The position numbers and the translations under genes were made by a program. 64,000 nt of DNA from positions 248,001 through 312,000 of the forward strand of contig NZ_WRPN01000001.1 in assembly GCF_009746565.1 (NCBI RefSeq). The letters are read 5' to 3'. This document shows positions 15,502 to 24,102 of the stretch, one piece after another. The notes beneath the pieces are model-generated. The model was not told where the DNA came from. It made no database searches and saw only the letters and a list, made by a program, of their open reading frames with translations. Every line of letters begins with the position of its first letter. Positions within the stretch are counted from its first letter, which is position 1. This stretch comes from Mariniflexile maritimum (GTDB taxonomy: Bacteria > Bacteroidota > Bacteroidia > Flavobacteriales > Flavobacteriaceae).

Positions 15502-16383
15502 TTAAGTTCTAATTTTGTATAAAATATAGATATGCCACAATGCCCCAAATGGCAATGCCAACAAGGTGATGGTCTTTTTTGGGTTTTGGGCATTGAATAT
15601 CCATTTTTTAGTAAATAAACAGGACGATATGTAATGCATCGCCCTTGAAAACGTATAAATAACGCTTTTTGAATGTTTCATTTCAATTGTTCTGGCGTAT
15701 AAAAATCCGTTGGGACTTTTTTTATACTGTTTTAAAATGTTTTTGGACGAGCCGTCTGCCAGATATTCAATAATACAGAACACCTTATTGGAACAGATGT
15801 ATTTGTACTTTTGGTCTATCATTAGGTACAAGGTTCCTAGAGGTACCAAGCGTTCGCCGTGATAGATGGGGTATGGGGGAAATTGTTTTACCACCTCTGT
15901 GCGCAGTACTACTTTTTTATCGCCTTTAATCTTGTTTTCAACCTCAAGTTCCGATAAGGTGGCATAAGTAAAGGATTCTGGTATTTTTTCTACAATGCGC
16001 CCATCCTTAAATGCGTCCAAGCCAATGATACCAGCCAAATTTTCATTTTTATCCCTATTATCCCAAAGATTTAAAATGGTTTCCACGGCATCATCGGGCA
16101 TGTAATCATCCGAATCGATACAAACATTCAGTTCGGTATCTATTAATTCATACGCGGTATTGTGTGCCCCGTGCATGCCTTGGTTTGCTTGATACTGGTA
16201 TTGAATCTCTATTTTGTTTTCATGTATCCATGTTGAAATCAGCTCTTTGGTATTGTCAGTAGAGCCATCGTCAATGATTAGCCACTTAAAGTCTTTGGAT
16301 GTTTGGTTTATTAAACTGTTATAGCATTGCCCCAAACAAAAGGCCCTGTTAAAAGTTGGTGTGAATACGGTTAGTTTTTTCAT
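15502..16383 (-). CDS. Glycosyltransferase family 2
   Basis: GT-A inverting glycosyltransferase of 293 aa, closest in layout to capsule and O-antigen transferases. LTVFTPTFNRAFCLGQCYNSLINQ starts the domain, WLIIDDGSTDNTKELI carries the first Asp pair, and LNVCIDSDDYMPDDAVETI is the DxD metal site. The C-terminus has a hydrophobic patch, ITLLALPFGALWHIYILY, that may hold it to the membrane. It ends at 15502 with a 140-bp gap before the GT4, and starts 14 nt after the polymerase gene, so it shares the operon of the genes upstream. Confidence 0.88.
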   Translation of the reverse strand: MKKLTVFTPTFNRAFCLGQCYNSLINQTSKDFKWLIIDDGSTDNTKELISTWIHENKIEIQYQYQANQGMHGAHNTAYELIDTELNVCIDSDDYMPDDAVETILNLWDNRDKNENLAGIIGLDAFKDGRIVEKIPESFTYATLSELEVENKIKGDKKVVLRTEVVKQFPPYPIYHGERLVPLGTLYLMIDQKYKYICSNKVFCIIEYLADGSSKNILKQYKKSPNGFLYARTIEMKHSKSVIYTFSRAMHYISSCLFTKKWIFNAQNPKKTITLLALPFGALWHIYILYKIRT

Positions 16384-16397
16384 TAGAATAAGTAATA

Positions 16398-17501
16398 CTA
16401 TCTTATATACGCATAATAAATGTACGACATAAAATATGTGAACCCAAAATACAATAAAATGACGTTGCCCAGTATGATATATTGGTATTTAAAAAATGTT
16501 TGCTTTAAGAACGGATAAACAATTACCAAGGCCATCATAAACCAGGATAAATAGGCGAACCTATTGGAGTAATTTGCCTTTATGACCAAAATCCAGAACC
16601 CGTTACATATTAAATAAGTATTTAGTAACTGATAGTAAAACGTATCGTTAAACTTCTTTTTATAAATAAAATACCAGCCAGCAAATACGGCAAAAGCACT
16701 ATGAAACAAAAAATCCCATCTAAAGCCCGTACTTGCAAAAGCCTCTGCATCTGATGAGGTTAAATAGGCATTTAAGCGGTCGTCACCAAACCCTAAACTT
16801 GTAAACAGCATGATGAATATACCACCCATCAATAAACTTAAAGGGATGCATGCCAACCACGCCTTGAAATATACTTTAGGGTTATTATAAAAAAAGGTGG
16901 CTACATAGGCCAAAATGGGCAGTAAGGCGGTTTTGTGAAAAAGTGTTGCAATAAAGAAACATATCCCCATAATTATTTTATTGTGGCGGTAACACAAGCC
17001 CCACAAAAAAATGGAAAGGGCCGCCCCGTTCCGAACCCCGTTTACGCCATAGGTGAAAAAAGAAAAGGATACCACAAACATTAAAAAGGCATAATACCAA
17101 TACCGATTAAACAGGTTTTTTGAAATTTTATATAATGGATATATGTAAATAAATGCACAAATTGTAAAAAACCAATGAATATTCATGAATTGCGACATGA
17201 ATTTCATAAATACATGCCACCCGTAATCGGCTTCGTTATCATCAATAGCGCCCCCCAGCATGTATTTTTCAAAGGCCTTATTGTAATTTACAGTATCCCC
17301 AAACACGCCATCTATGGGACGTGTACCTATATAGAGTATTAGAAATACCAATAATAGATAGCCTGTTACGTTTATGAATGAAAGATTTTTAGAATCGTAT
17401 AAATTTAAAACATAGGAATGGAATATGGTCAATAGAACAATGCCTAAGGACAAATTCATATAAACATCCGAATAATCTTTTACAGGAATAAAATCAAACA
17501 T
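16398..17501 (-). CDS. EpsG-family polysaccharide polymerase (Wzy-like)
   Basis: Integral membrane protein of 367 aa with about ten hydrophobic segments. The features that point to EpsG rather than a classical Wzy are GTRPIDGVFGDTVNYNKAFEKYM after the second helix and YGVNGVRNGAALSIFLWGLCYRHNK, a motif order typical of EpsG proteins. Such proteins polymerise lipid-linked repeat units at the outer face of the inner membrane. It sits between the acetyltransferase and GT2 genes (gaps of 14 nt each side), in the middle of the glycosyltransferase operon. Confidence 0.82.
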   Translation of the reverse strand: MFDFIPVKDYSDVYMNLSLGIVLLTIFHSYVLNLYDSKNLSFINVTGYLLLVFLILYIGTRPIDGVFGDTVNYNKAFEKYMLGGAIDDNEADYGWHVFMKFMSQFMNIHWFFTICAFIYIYPLYKISKNLFNRYWYYAFLMFVVSFSFFTYGVNGVRNGAALSIFLWGLCYRHNKIIMGICFFIATLFHKTALLPILAYVATFFYNNPKVYFKAWLACIPLSLLMGGIFIMLFTSLGFGDDRLNAYLTSSDAEAFASTGFRWDFLFHSAFAVFAGWYFIYKKKFNDTFYYQLLNTYLICNGFWILVIKANYSNRFAYLSWFMMALVIVYPFLKQTFFKYQYIILGNVILLYFGFTYFMSYIYYAYIR

Positions 17502-17515
17502 GTTGCGCTACAATT

Positions 17516-18094
17516 TTAATTTTCAATACGTTTTCCATCCTTTTTAATAATTTTTGCAGGATTGCCAACCACCACACAATTATCTGGAATGCTTTTGGTT
17601 ACCACTGCACCAGCCCCAATGCTACAATGGTTGCCAATGGTAATGCCCCCAATAACAATGGCCCCAGTATATATGTTTACATTATTGCCTATGGTGGGCC
17701 TTTTACCGTTTATTTCGCCTATAGTTACCAAATGGTTTACATAAAAGTTTTCACCAATGCTATCGGCATTCAAAATGGTACAATAGGGATGCCCCGTTAA
17801 CATGCCACCCTTAATTTTTGTTGTGATATCAATAGTAAAACTACCCTCTTTTCTACAATACAAATTTAATATGTGCTTATAACCATTGTTTAACCTAAAA
17901 TAAAATAGGGTTCTAAAATCTGTGGCATGAGTTAAGAAATACACTAATAATCCGGTTTTGGATTTGTTTATTTTTTTCGCCTCTGCCCAACGTTCCAAAT
18001 CTTGGTCTATTAATGCCCTATTTTTACTGCGCTTGTACAGTAGGATGTGGGGCAGGAGCAGTACTTGGTATATGGCGTATAAGAATGATTTCAT
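17516..18094 (-). CDS. Serine acetyltransferase-like hexapeptide O-acetyltransferase
   Basis: A 192-aa protein whose C-terminal 90 residues form left-handed beta-helix repeats: IGEINGKRPTIGNNVNIYTGAIVIGGITIGNHCSIGAGAVVTKSIPDNCVVVGNPAKII. The N-terminal 90 residues include FYFRLNNGYKHILNLY, which matches CysE/WcaB-like proteins found in capsule loci. It most likely O-acetylates a sugar of the repeat unit. The start overlaps the stop of the preceding GT4 gene by one base (TAATG), so translation is coupled. Confidence 0.85.
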   Translation of the reverse strand: MKSFLYAIYQVLLLPHILLYKRSKNRALIDQDLERWAEAKKINKSKTGLLVYFLTHATDFRTLFYFRLNNGYKHILNLYCRKEGSFTIDITTKIKGGMLTGHPYCTILNADSIGENFYVNHLVTIGEINGKRPTIGNNVNIYTGAIVIGGITIGNHCSIGAGAVVTKSIPDNCVVVGNPAKIIKKDGKRIEN

Positions 18095-19218
18095 TATTTA
18101 CAGGTTTTAAGTGCTTTAAACATGTTTATCCAAACTTCCATTACGGGCTCAATGCTATACTTAGCAGCGTTTAATCGTGCATTGGTGCCCCATAGTTTAC
18201 GTTCGTGCGTGTTCGACATGGTTTTTAAAATCGCTTCGGCAAACGTTTCAACCTCATGCATATTAATTAAAATGCCAGTACCTTTATCAACTATGTTTTT
18301 GGGCCCATGTGGACAATCAAAAGCAATGATGGGCAAGCCACAAGCTTGTGCTTCCAATAACACCAAAGGAAAGCATTCATTATCAGAACTCATTACAAAA
18401 AGCGACGAATGAAGCATTTTATTCTGTATGTGGTTTGTTGCCCCTTTTAAAAACACCGTTTCCGTTAGTTTTTTATCCTCAATTTTTTTCTGTAACCCTG
18501 CCACATAGCTTGCTTCACCTTCACCATAAATATGCAATTGCAACGTATTGTTTTTTTTGTGAACTATTTCCCAAATATCTATTAACAAATCGTAACGCTT
18601 TACAGGTGCTATTCTACCTGCTGAAATAACCACGTTGCTATCTAATTTTGAAACAGTTTCGGGATAAAACGTTAATGGGTTGGGAATGGTTATGGTATTA
18701 TTGGATTTATAGTACAAGGCTTCATCTGGGTTTAAAACCACCAGTTTGTCGTATTTCGTTTCAACAAAATCGGCAAATTTAAAAAAGAGGCGTTTAAACA
18801 TCCCTGAGGCATGCTGTCGTTTATCAATTTCGATAAATTTTGAATAGTGAAATTCCTTAACTTTAGGCATGTGCCTTAAAACAAAGGGCATGAAATAAGT
18901 ATCTGCACTATGGCTACAAACCACCACCACATCGGGATTTATGTGCTTTAAAGCTGTTTTGACCTTTAGTATGTGATTTGGTACTTTTAATAGGTTTTTA
19001 GGGTGAAAGTAGGATTTTGTCCTGTGATAATTGATGTTTAAATCGGTAAATTGAATGTTGGGATGAAAGTTATAGCAAGGTTTTTTATTTTGCTGTTCGG
19101 TGGTAATGATATGAATGGTATTTTCCTGTTGGGAGGCTAAAAAATTTGCCTTGATGGATAGCACACGTTCAATACCACCATGAAGATACACTTGGTCTAT
19201 AATAAAAACAATTTTCAT
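18094..19218 (-). CDS. Glycosyltransferase family 4 (paralogue of 19378-20490)
   Basis: GT-B enzyme of 374 aa. It opens MKIVFIIDQVYLHGGIERVL, and the C-terminal half has VVISAGRIAPVKRYDLLI and SSDNECFPLVLLEAQACGLPIIAFDCPHGPKNIVDKGTG. The last of these is the E-x7-E motif followed by a signature of the amylovoran/AmsD-like GT4 subgroup. The protein at 19378-20490 shares the same opening (GGxERVLSIKA) and the same FDCPxGPxxI segment, so the two are paralogues in series. Sugar and linkage cannot be read from sequence. Confidence 0.87.
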   Translation of the reverse strand: MKIVFIIDQVYLHGGIERVLSIKANFLASQQENTIHIITTEQQNKKPCYNFHPNIQFTDLNINYHRTKSYFHPKNLLKVPNHILKVKTALKHINPDVVVVCSHSADTYFMPFVLRHMPKVKEFHYSKFIEIDKRQHASGMFKRLFFKFADFVETKYDKLVVLNPDEALYYKSNNTITIPNPLTFYPETVSKLDSNVVISAGRIAPVKRYDLLIDIWEIVHKKNNTLQLHIYGEGEASYVAGLQKKIEDKKLTETVFLKGATNHIQNKMLHSSLFVMSSDNECFPLVLLEAQACGLPIIAFDCPHGPKNIVDKGTGILINMHEVETFAEAILKTMSNTHERKLWGTNARLNAAKYSIEPVMEVWINMFKALKTCK

Positions 19219-19377
19219 AGGGATTTGGTATTGGGTTGCACGTTAAAACCTTGCACTGTCATTATCTTTATTTTAGCTTTTATAACTTTAACCGCAAATT
19301 ACGCGAATGAACGCCTACCTCTCTGTTTAGCAATATGTTTCCCATTCATCTGTTAAAAAAATTAGGGCTTGCAGTTT

Positions 19378-20490
19378 TTAAGAGGGACTGTTTGCCAGTA
19401 ATTGTTTGAATAATTTATCCCATTGCGGAACGATGTGTTCCGGTAGGTACCGTTTTACGTTTAGTCTTGCTTTTTTGCCCATGTTTCTTCTTAATTCTTG
19501 ATTTTTTATCAGTTCGCAAATTTTTTCACTAAACGTTGGGATGTCGCCATTGGACACCAAAAATCCATCCTCGCCATCGGCAATGATATCGGAAGGCCCA
19601 TACGGACAATCAAACGACACACAGGGTACGCCATACGCCATGGCTTCGGTAAGCACCATGCCGAAGCCTTCATAACGTGATGCCATGGCATAAATAGAAG
19701 CGCTCTTGTATTTTTCGCCAATGTTTTTTTCAGGAGGGAAAAAAGCCACCTGATCCTCGATGCCCAACTTGCTGGACAGTTCCCATAAGCCTTCGCTTTT
19801 TTCGATAGTGCCGTATATTTCAAGTTTCCAGTCGGGACATTTGTTGGTAACCCATTGCCAACTTTGCAACAAGCGATCGAATCCTTTTTGGTGGCAATGC
19901 TTGCCTACCGCAATTACTTTTTTGTTTTCTAGGTTGGAAAATTCGGCAGGGTAGAAGGATAAAGGGTTGGATATGACCTGCACATTGCTTAAAGGCCACT
20001 CGTTTAGGTTGCCATTAGTAAGCACTATAAATTTGTTATAGGTCTTGGCCCCTTTGTTCATCAGGGCAAATACCACCTTTAATTTTATTTTTTGAAAGAT
20101 TGAAACCGTATCGGCTTTAATCTCGATGTTTTTTGAAACATGCCGTTCATAAACCATGGGGCAGGGTTTGTTGATAAACCAAGGCACAAATAAGCCTTTG
20201 AGGCCATCGTCGCATACAGAAATGATATCGGGCTTTACCATACTAACCACTTTTTTTAAGCCTTTTTTATAGCTTAAAAAATATTGGATGTTTGCGCCCT
20301 TTGTTGTTATATCGTGGTATATCAGTTTGTTGCTAAACTCGTAAAAAAGCGGGCTGGTTCCCTGGTTTAGCGTTGCAATATGAACCTCATAATTTAATTT
20401 TTCAGCCAAATAGCTCGCCTTAATGGACAGTACGCGCTCTAAACCTCCAGAACCGCAAATTTGATTGGTGATGTAGAGTAGTTTAATCAT
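19378..20490 (-). CDS. Glycosyltransferase family 4 (paralogue of 18094-19218)
   Basis: GT-B enzyme of 370 aa in the AmsD-like subgroup: CGSGGLERVLSIKASYLAEKL, KVIAVGKHCHQKGFDRLLQSW and SRYEGFGMVLTEAMAYGVPCVSFDCPYGPSDI. It overlaps the pyruvyltransferase gene by 8 nt, so the two are translated together. A 159-bp gap with no recognisable signal separates it from the next GT4. Its codon use is noticeably less AT-rich than the four genes before it, which marks the edge of the AT-rich island. Confidence 0.87.
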   Translation of the reverse strand: MIKLLYITNQICGSGGLERVLSIKASYLAEKLNYEVHIATLNQGTSPLFYEFSNKLIYHDITTKGANIQYFLSYKKGLKKVVSMVKPDIISVCDDGLKGLFVPWFINKPCPMVYERHVSKNIEIKADTVSIFQKIKLKVVFALMNKGAKTYNKFIVLTNGNLNEWPLSNVQVISNPLSFYPAEFSNLENKKVIAVGKHCHQKGFDRLLQSWQWVTNKCPDWKLEIYGTIEKSEGLWELSSKLGIEDQVAFFPPEKNIGEKYKSASIYAMASRYEGFGMVLTEAMAYGVPCVSFDCPYGPSDIIADGEDGFLVSNGDIPTFSEKICELIKNQELRRNMGKKARLNVKRYLPEHIVPQWDKLFKQLLANSPS

Positions 20491-21598
20491 AAATCTTCAA
20501 TGAATTTGTTAAAAATTTAATGGAAGTTTCAGTTAAAGGCTCTAAATATTCTTGCACACGATCATAATCTATTTTATATAAAGCATGTTTTTTAACCATG
20601 TCGTCATCCATAATCAATAATTGATTTTGACCAATAGAAGCCAATAAATCTCTCATTCGTGTATTAATTTTATCTTGTCTATTAAAAACCACAAATTCTT
20701 TTTTGAATATTATTGAAAAAGCTACTGCATGAAAGGAATTTGAAATTACAAATTCTGCATTTTTAACTAAGGACAAAAATTTTATTGGACCTTCTAAAAA
20801 GTAATTTTTGTCAGCATAATTAATAAGTTCATTTACAGTTATAATTTTCCAACCATATTTTCTTTTATAATTTTCAGCCATTTTTTTAATAAGTGGATTT
20901 GAATCAAAATCATAAATAAAAATATATTTATCTTTTTCCTTATCAACAGTAATTAACTGATTCCATTTTTCAGGTTCCAATAAAAAAACAGGGTCAAGAA
21001 CCTGTGTAACATGATTTATTCCTAAATCATCTAATATTTTTTTTCCTGATAATTCCCTAACCGATACATGATCTAAACGTGCTACTTTTTCCTTAACAAA
21101 ACCCTTAAATTTATCTTCAACAGAATCTATTGCAAAACTTGCAGCATAAGATATTTTTAATTTATCATTGGGTACAAAGTCTAAGTAAAAAGCAGGATCT
21201 CTGCCATTTTCAAAAAACGAATTCCAAATTTGATCGCTTCCACAAATAAAAGCATCTGCTTCAGGTACATTTAACTTTAATTCATCATTTGTTTTATATA
21301 GTTTTTTTGTGCTTTTTATATAGTTAATTGCAAACTCATCAAAACTTTTTTTTCTTTTTAAGTTGATTAATCTTTTAGGGAATTTTAATATGACATATAT
21401 TATTCTTAAAACTATGTTTTTACTAAAAAAATCATTATTAACTTCCAAAAGCTTGAAATGATTACTTAAATATGATGGCTTGTAGTGTATAGTTTCTGTT
21501 TCATGGCCTAAATCCTCAAGGAATTTCAGTAAAGCATATTCCTGCAAACTAGCACCATAGTTATAAACTTCATGGCAGGTAATGGTTTTTATTTTCAT
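20483..21598 (-). CDS. Polysaccharide pyruvyl transferase family protein
   Basis: The 371-aa protein matches the WcaK/CsaB/ExoV family, which adds a pyruvate ketal to a sugar using phosphoenolpyruvate and so gives the polymer a negative charge. Signatures are NYGASLQEYALLKFLEDLGHE at the N-terminus, ADAFICGSDQIWNS, and the C-terminal FVISNSFHAVAFSIIFKKEFVVF, where the invariant SxFHA loop lies. It begins 15 nt after the GT4 at 21614. Very AT-rich coding sequence, like its upstream neighbours. Confidence 0.87.
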   Translation of the reverse strand: MKIKTITCHEVYNYGASLQEYALLKFLEDLGHETETIHYKPSYLSNHFKLLEVNNDFFSKNIVLRIIYVILKFPKRLINLKRKKSFDEFAINYIKSTKKLYKTNDELKLNVPEADAFICGSDQIWNSFFENGRDPAFYLDFVPNDKLKISYAASFAIDSVEDKFKGFVKEKVARLDHVSVRELSGKKILDDLGINHVTQVLDPVFLLEPEKWNQLITVDKEKDKYIFIYDFDSNPLIKKMAENYKRKYGWKIITVNELINYADKNYFLEGPIKFLSLVKNAEFVISNSFHAVAFSIIFKKEFVVFNRQDKINTRMRDLLASIGQNQLLIMDDDMVKKHALYKIDYDRVQEYLEPLTETSIKFLTNSLKIYD

Positions 21599-21613
21599 GT
21601 TTATTAATTTAAG

Positions 21614-22765
21614 TTAAGCGTCAAGAAGCTCGTTAACTTTTTTCAATGTAACTTCTTTATCATTATTAGTTAATAAAGATAAGTTTTTAACAACTCTTCG
21701 CTTTAATTCGGTATCAATAAGATACCTCTCTATTGTGGTTGCAATAGCGTTGGGATTCATATCGCAAATTAACCCTGTTTTTTCATTTTCAATAATGGAA
21801 AAAATTGCTGGGAAATTAGTTGATACTATTGGTTTATTCAAAATGGCAGCTTCAATAATTGATAAACCCAAACCTTCAAACAACGAAGTTTGAACATATA
21901 TATCGCAAGATTTAATGAACGGATATGGGTTCTCTTTAAGTCCCAAAAGTTTGAAATTATGCTGTAAATTATGTTTAACGATTAATAACTCTAACTCCTT
22001 TCGTTTAGGGCCTTCTCCAATTACATACCAAATAACATCTTTACCTTTATCAATTAATAATCTGCAGGCTTCAATGGCTAGATTATAACCTTTTGCTTCT
22101 GCCAATCTACCAACGGTTAATAATTTTATCGAATTTTCTATGTTTTCTAATCCATTACTTTCTTTACTTAATTTTTTTATTAGTAAGTCATCTGTTATGT
22201 CTTTTATCACAAGAGTATCAATATTTTTGTTTGTTTTTATAAGCTCCTTTCTAAATACAGCTTCATTTTCTTCCGATACACAAATGACTTTGTTGAAATG
22301 GGTATATGAATTAATATCAAAATCAATATTATAACCTGCTTTTTTATAATCCGTATTTAACCATGAATACTTTTTTTTAGAAAAAATATTATTAGCAACG
22401 TAATAAGTTGCAAAACCCTGATTGTAAGCAATAGCCACATCATAATGTTTATTAAACGCAATAGGTTTGTTGTAAATTTTCCAATACAACTGTGAGGGAT
22501 GGTACTTTTTATTAAAATTGATTTTTTTTCTATAATATAGAAGGCTTCTTTTTAAAAATTTTTCATAAAATGGCAGATCTTCAAACAGATCTAAAAAAAA
22601 GGTGTTTACTTCTTTTGGAATTAATTTATAGAAATCTCCTCTATCGAATGTTAATATTAAATCTACATTATGTTTTTTATAGTCCAATTTCTGCAACAAA
22701 GTAATTAAGCTTTTTTCTGCACCACCACATCTTAAAGATTCTATAACAAATACGATATTTTTCAT
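21614..22765 (-). CDS. Glycosyltransferase family 4 (paralogue of 22882-24102)
   Basis: GT-B enzyme of 383 aa. It opens FVIESLRCGGAEKSLITLLQKLD and has LLTVGRLAEAKGYNLAIEACRLL and TSLFEGLGLSIIEAAILNKPIVSTNFPAI. Middle segments such as KYSWLNTDYKKAGYN and VIGEGPKRKELE are shared almost exactly with the protein at 22882-24102, so the pair arose by duplication. It belongs to the subgroup that often transfers GalNAc or galactose in capsules, but the donor cannot be assigned here. AT-rich codon use. Confidence 0.86.
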   Translation of the reverse strand: MKNIVFVIESLRCGGAEKSLITLLQKLDYKKHNVDLILTFDRGDFYKLIPKEVNTFFLDLFEDLPFYEKFLKRSLLYYRKKINFNKKYHPSQLYWKIYNKPIAFNKHYDVAIAYNQGFATYYVANNIFSKKKYSWLNTDYKKAGYNIDFDINSYTHFNKVICVSEENEAVFRKELIKTNKNIDTLVIKDITDDLLIKKLSKESNGLENIENSIKLLTVGRLAEAKGYNLAIEACRLLIDKGKDVIWYVIGEGPKRKELELLIVKHNLQHNFKLLGLKENPYPFIKSCDIYVQTSLFEGLGLSIIEAAILNKPIVSTNFPAIFSIIENEKTGLICDMNPNAIATTIERYLIDTELKRRVVKNLSLLTNNDKEVTLKKVNELLDA

Positions 22766-22792
22766 TTGTATATGACAATTATTTTAATTTAC

Positions 22793-22871
22793 TTAGTTAA
22801 CAATATATGTATTAATGCGAACAATGATTTCTTTTATTAATTGAAACTTTGAATTTTTAGTTAACAATATA
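22793..22871. repeat. Direct repeat TTAGTTAACAATATA (22793-22807 and 22857-22871)
   Basis: Two identical 15-bp copies 64 bp apart, in the gap between the two paralogous GT4 genes. They might be a scar of the duplication or chance in AT-rich DNA. Confidence 0.5.
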
Positions 22872-22881
22872 AATTATAGTT

Positions 22882-24102
22882 CTATAAATCCAATAAGGCT
22901 TCTATTTTATTGATTTCTTTTTTAGTTTCTATTTTTTCTGTTTTAAGTTTCTCAATAAAGTTGTTTCTTAATTCTATATCTAAAATTAATTTTTCAATAG
23001 CATTTGCCAATTCTAACGGATTCATTTTTACTATCATACCGTTTTCGTTGTTTCTTATTTGATTATAAACTACTTCAAAATTAGTAGCTATAATTGGTTT
23101 GCATAAAATTTTAGCTTCTGCAAGTGCGATACCAAATCCTTCAAAAACAGATGGTTGACAATAGATATCGCATTTATTTATAAACGGATATGGGTTTGGA
23201 AATGTTCCAAGAAAAACAAAATTATCCTTTAACTTTAATTTTGATATTAATTTCTCCAGACTGCTTTTTAAAGGCCCTTCACCAATAACATACCATTTGA
23301 AATTAATATTTTTTTCTTTTAAGATTTTACTTGCCTTTATCGCCAAATCATACCCTTTTGGTGGAACCAATCTTCCAATAGTCAATAATTTTATTCCTTT
23401 ATAGCCATAAGGAAAATCGCATTTTTCATCAGCCATTTTCCTTATTATTTGTTTTGAGATTATGTTATATATTATTAAAGATTTATGAATTTGTTTTTCA
23501 TGATGATTTAAAAAAATATTTTCTCCTTTTGGAGATATATTAATTATTTTATCGAAAACATCATAATATGGTGAATCAAATTTCGTTGAATAATTTGCTT
23601 TTTTATAATCTGTGTTCACCCAACAAAGCTTTATTTTTGAATTCACTTTTTTTGTTACAAAATAGGTAGGCAAGCCTTGGCTAAAAGCAACGGCAACATC
23701 ATAGTATTTGGGTAAATTATCGAATGCAATATTAGTAAGCTGCCAATTTAATTGCGCTGGGTGCAACCTGCGTATTTTAAGAAGTTTTGTTGTAAACTTA
23801 TATATTCTTCTTGAAGCAAAAGCATACATTCTAATACCGAAAAATTTTGCTGCATTTAAGAAACTTATGTCTTTCTTACATCCGTTTAGGTACTGTGAAT
23901 ATTGTAATAGTGGTAATTTTGTCACTTCAACAGGAATAATGTCTTCATATAATCCACCTTTGTTAAAAGTCAATAAATCAATTTCATATTTATCCTTATT
24001 TATTAGGGTTAAAACGCTAACTAAATCTTTTTCTGCACCACCAGACCCTAATGAATCGATAACAAATAAAACTTTCTTTTTATACAATGTGTCTGTTTTC
24101 AT
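22882..24102 (-). CDS. Glycosyltransferase family 4 (paralogue of 21614-22765)
   Basis: GT-B enzyme of 406 aa. It has KVLFVIDSLGSGGAEKDLVSVL at the N-terminus, LLTIGRLVPPKGYDLAIKAS, and PSVFEGFGIALAEAKILCKPIIATNFEVV carrying the E-x7-E motif. CWVNTDYKKANY and WYVIGEGPLKSSLEKL match the neighbour at 21614. Its ATG overlaps the flippase stop by 4 nt (ATGA), so it is translated right after it. AT-rich throughout, like the flippase and the pyruvyltransferase. Confidence 0.86.
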   Translation of the reverse strand: MKTDTLYKKKVLFVIDSLGSGGAEKDLVSVLTLINKDKYEIDLLTFNKGGLYEDIIPVEVTKLPLLQYSQYLNGCKKDISFLNAAKFFGIRMYAFASRRIYKFTTKLLKIRRLHPAQLNWQLTNIAFDNLPKYYDVAVAFSQGLPTYFVTKKVNSKIKLCWVNTDYKKANYSTKFDSPYYDVFDKIINISPKGENIFLNHHEKQIHKSLIIYNIISKQIIRKMADEKCDFPYGYKGIKLLTIGRLVPPKGYDLAIKASKILKEKNINFKWYVIGEGPLKSSLEKLISKLKLKDNFVFLGTFPNPYPFINKCDIYCQPSVFEGFGIALAEAKILCKPIIATNFEVVYNQIRNNENGMIVKMNPLELANAIEKLILDIELRNNFIEKLKTEKIETKKEINKIEALLDL

